DNA of 64,000 nt from an uncultured Candidatus Melainabacteria bacterium (GTDB lineage Bacteria; Cyanobacteriota; Vampirovibrionia; Gastranaerophilales; Gastranaerophilaceae), in NCBI GenBank assembly GCA_934699705.1, contig CAKUXD010000006.1, positions 1 to 64,000 on the forward strand, read 5' to 3'. The position numbers and the translations under genes are program-made. This document shows, one piece after another, positions 62,710 to 64,000 of this stretch. Position 1 is the stretch's first letter, and every line of letters begins with the position of its first letter. Below the pieces are notes generated by a model. That model ran no database searches. It was not told the DNA's origin and worked only from the letters and a program-made list of their open reading frames with translations.

Positions 62710-62738
62710 ATTTTAATATCCTAATAAACTACATGCAA
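62710..62738 (-). promoter_or_regulatory. promoter giving a leaderless TPR mRNA
   Basis: On the minus strand TTGCAT (62738-62733), exactly 17 nt, TAAAAT (62715-62710), then 6 nt and the ATG at 62703. The transcript should begin at or within a base or two of the start codon. Confidence 0.65.
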
Positions 62739-62754
62739 GTCTATTAATATAGAT

Positions 62755-63324
62755 TTATTTGTTTTCAATTAGTTTATTGTAAAAATCTAAATGTCTTTGA
62801 GCAAGTTTTTGTTTGTTTAAATTTTTGTAGCATAAGGCTAAATTGTACTGAAAATCTGGTTCTGTATTTTTTAGGGTAACTGCTTTTTCAAAGTATTTTT
62901 TTGCTTTTTTATAATCGCCAAGTCTAAAATAAGCACAGCCTAAATTATAGTAACCATAGGCAAAATCAGGTTTTATTTTTATTGCGTTTTTGAAACTTTC
63001 AATCGCCATTAAAGGCTTTTCTTCTGCAAGATACATGTTTCCTAGGTTGTAATGTGCTTTATAAAAATTTTTATCTGTTAAAATTGAACGCTTAAACATA
63101 AACACTGCTTCCGCGTTCATATTTTTATCTTGAAGCAAATTCCCCATTAAAAGCCAATCAGAAGCGTTTTTATCTGCCTCTGGAATACTCTGTAATATCT
63201 TTATTGCTTCTTCAATGTTATTGTCGTTGTAATACGCCACAGCTTGCTGGGATTTGCTCATTTCTTCTGCAAAACAAGTGGTAGCAAATAATAAACATGT
63301 AATAATTAAAAATATCTTTTTCAT
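62755..63324 (-). CDS. exported TPR protein
   Basis: A signal peptide (MKKIFLIITCLLFATTCFA) is followed by four or so TPR repeats over residues 25-185, including AHYNLGNMYLAEEKPLMAIESF and YGYYNLGCAYFRLGDYKKAK. It is probably periplasmic. It precedes the membrane-bound TPR gene, with which it may share a role in the envelope. Confidence 0.85.
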   Translation of the reverse strand: MKKIFLIITCLLFATTCFAEEMSKSQQAVAYYNDNNIEEAIKILQSIPEADKNASDWLLMGNLLQDKNMNAEAVFMFKRSILTDKNFYKAHYNLGNMYLAEEKPLMAIESFKNAIKIKPDFAYGYYNLGCAYFRLGDYKKAKKYFEKAVTLKNTEPDFQYNLALCYKNLNKQKLAQRHLDFYNKLIENK

Positions 63325-63362
63325 ACCAAAATTATAAATTAAATATATTTCTTAGTCCATTA

Positions 63363-63391
63363 TTGGAAAAATTTTTTAACGTGTGTAATAG
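63363..63391 (+). promoter_or_regulatory. candidate promoter of a small RNA
   Basis: TTGGAA (63363-63368), 17-nt spacer and TAATAG (63386-63391) point on the plus strand at a terminator 60 nt on. Confidence 0.4.
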
Positions 63392-63397
63392 TGTTGC

Positions 63398-63457
63398 TGA
63401 TGTCTCTTTTACTGATTAATTCCCCTGTTTATGGCGATTTGAACAGGGGATTTTTTT
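63398..63457 (+). ncRNA. candidate small RNA of about 60 nt
   Basis: The stretch runs from a plausible promoter to a terminator (63421-63457) and has no ORF with a ribosome site. The 5' part is unstructured, the 3' part is the terminator hairpin. It may instead be a premature stop in the leader of the gene at 63603. Confidence 0.35.
63421..63457 (+). terminator. intrinsic terminator in a gene-free gap
   Basis: TCCCCTGTT (63421-63429) pairs with AACAGGGGA (63442-63450), followed by seven T. No annotated plus-strand gene ends before it. Confidence 0.85.
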
Positions 63458-63602
63458 ATTTTGTTAACTTTTCTTAACAAATCCTGAAAAACATGGCAAT
63501 TATTGGCTTTCGAAAAACTTTATATAGATGTAGGGATAAAATATCTACAAATTGGTTTAAAGGTTTATTAAAAAAAGTATAGGTTTTGGAGGTTACACAG
63601 TT

Positions 63603-64000
63603 ATGTCAGTTAATTTCGGAATGGTAAATCCATCAATGGGAATGAGCGTTATGGATATGCCTGTTTTAAATGCTTATTCTGGTGTTGGCATGATGAATAT
63701 GAATGGTGTAACTCCATACGCAGGCGGAATGTACGGTGGATTTGGCATATTAAATCCACAATACCAAATGCAAACAATGCAACAATGGGATAATTTTGGA
63801 ATTGACAGACAAGTATCAATGTATCAAAACCAAAACAATGCTCAATTCAGAATGCAAGGTCAAAACAACAGTATTGCCCGTCAAATTCAAGTATTGAGCA
63901 GTCAAATTAAAGCAGATAATCAAGATAATGTAAAAGCAGAATATGATAAATTGTTAGCTGCAGTAAAAAGTGCTTATGGTTCACAAGTAAACAAAAACTT
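63603..64000 (+). CDS. Met/Gln-rich protein of unknown function, cut by the window end
   Basis: The frame opens at ATG 63603, with GGAGG 13-9 nt upstream, and runs to the end without a stop. The first 70 residues are rich in Met, Gly, Asn and Tyr (MGMSVMDMPV, MMNMNGV, GGMYGGFG). Residues 75-130 are rich in Gln and Asn and look helical (ARQIQVLSSQIKADNQ). No signal peptide or known motif is seen. The 278-nt gap before it holds the candidate small RNA and a TTGTTAA/TTAACAA hairpin. Confidence 0.72.
   Translation, partial: MSVNFGMVNPSMGMSVMDMPVLNAYSGVGMMNMNGVTPYAGGMYGGFGILNPQYQMQTMQQWDNFGIDRQVSMYQNQNNAQFRMQGQNNSIARQIQVLSSQIKADNQDNVKAEYDKLLAAVKSAYGSQVNKN

Overview
The window is AT-rich bacterial chromosome with dense gene packing. 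It combines genes for a Gram-negative envelope (lpxK, a Mla-type lipid transport operon, a secretin) with RNase Y, a zinc-type S14, the [FeFe]-hydrogenase maturase HydF, a plant/cyanobacterial-style glutamate-cysteine ligase, and prepilins of the FTLAE/FTLVE type. This mix fits a fermentative, gut-type non-photosynthetic relative of the cyanobacteria (Melainabacteria/Vampirovibrionia, probably Gastranaerophilales). The assignment is an inference from gene content and codon use; no rRNA is present to confirm it.

Layout: 1-1970 holds a prepilin-like gene whose 5' part is built from palindromic repeats, a small Cys-rich protein and an exported protein. 1971-11020 is the S10/spc ribosomal protein cluster, rpsJ to rplR. 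It is split by an internal terminator after rpsN and restarted by a second promoter that shares a 16-nt box with the first. Unusually long, hairpin-rich spacers precede rpsJ, rplC, rpsH, rplF and rplR. 11051-12902 (minus) is pilT-recO. 13029-15779 is gcvT-gcvH-gcvPA. 15948-17798 is a GAF-GGDEF-HD-GYP protein and 18007-19785 is fliD. 19787-23005 (minus) is an exported protein followed by aroC-aroK-aroB. ftsZ and pepA follow on the minus strand. 26089-30000 is rny-ymdB-PHP-prepilin. 29995-34571 (minus) is mlaE-mlaF-mlaD-lpxK-nth, preceded by gshA. rsmA-ispE (plus) and hydF-gatC-pyrG (minus) come next, then a ZIP transporter and tRNA-Ile(GAU).

42067-52785 (minus) carries a membrane-anchored unknown protein, a response regulator with its histidine kinase, a methyltransferase, and a type IV pilus/type II secretion operon (PilP/GspC-like protein, secretin, PilB, PilC, small protein). 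52978-57805 (plus) carries a U32-like Cys-motif protein, an exported protein and a GH57/DUF3536 enzyme. 57885-63324 (minus) is a run of two TPR proteins, an HDOD protein, a diguanylate cyclase, tsaE and tsaB. The window ends inside a Met/Gln-rich gene of unknown function.

Common threads are type IV pilus machinery (PilT, PilB, PilC, secretin, prepilins) and probable cyclic-di-GMP signalling (two GGDEF proteins, one with HD-GYP, and HDOD). The least expected items are an HDOD protein with a degenerate serine-recombinase-like N-terminal domain, the structured ribosomal leaders, several genes whose promoter -10 box sits only 6-10 nt from the start codon (probable leaderless mRNAs), and a terminator with its own promoter that may mark a small RNA near the right end. 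I found no CRISPR array, insertion sequence, prophage or rRNA.
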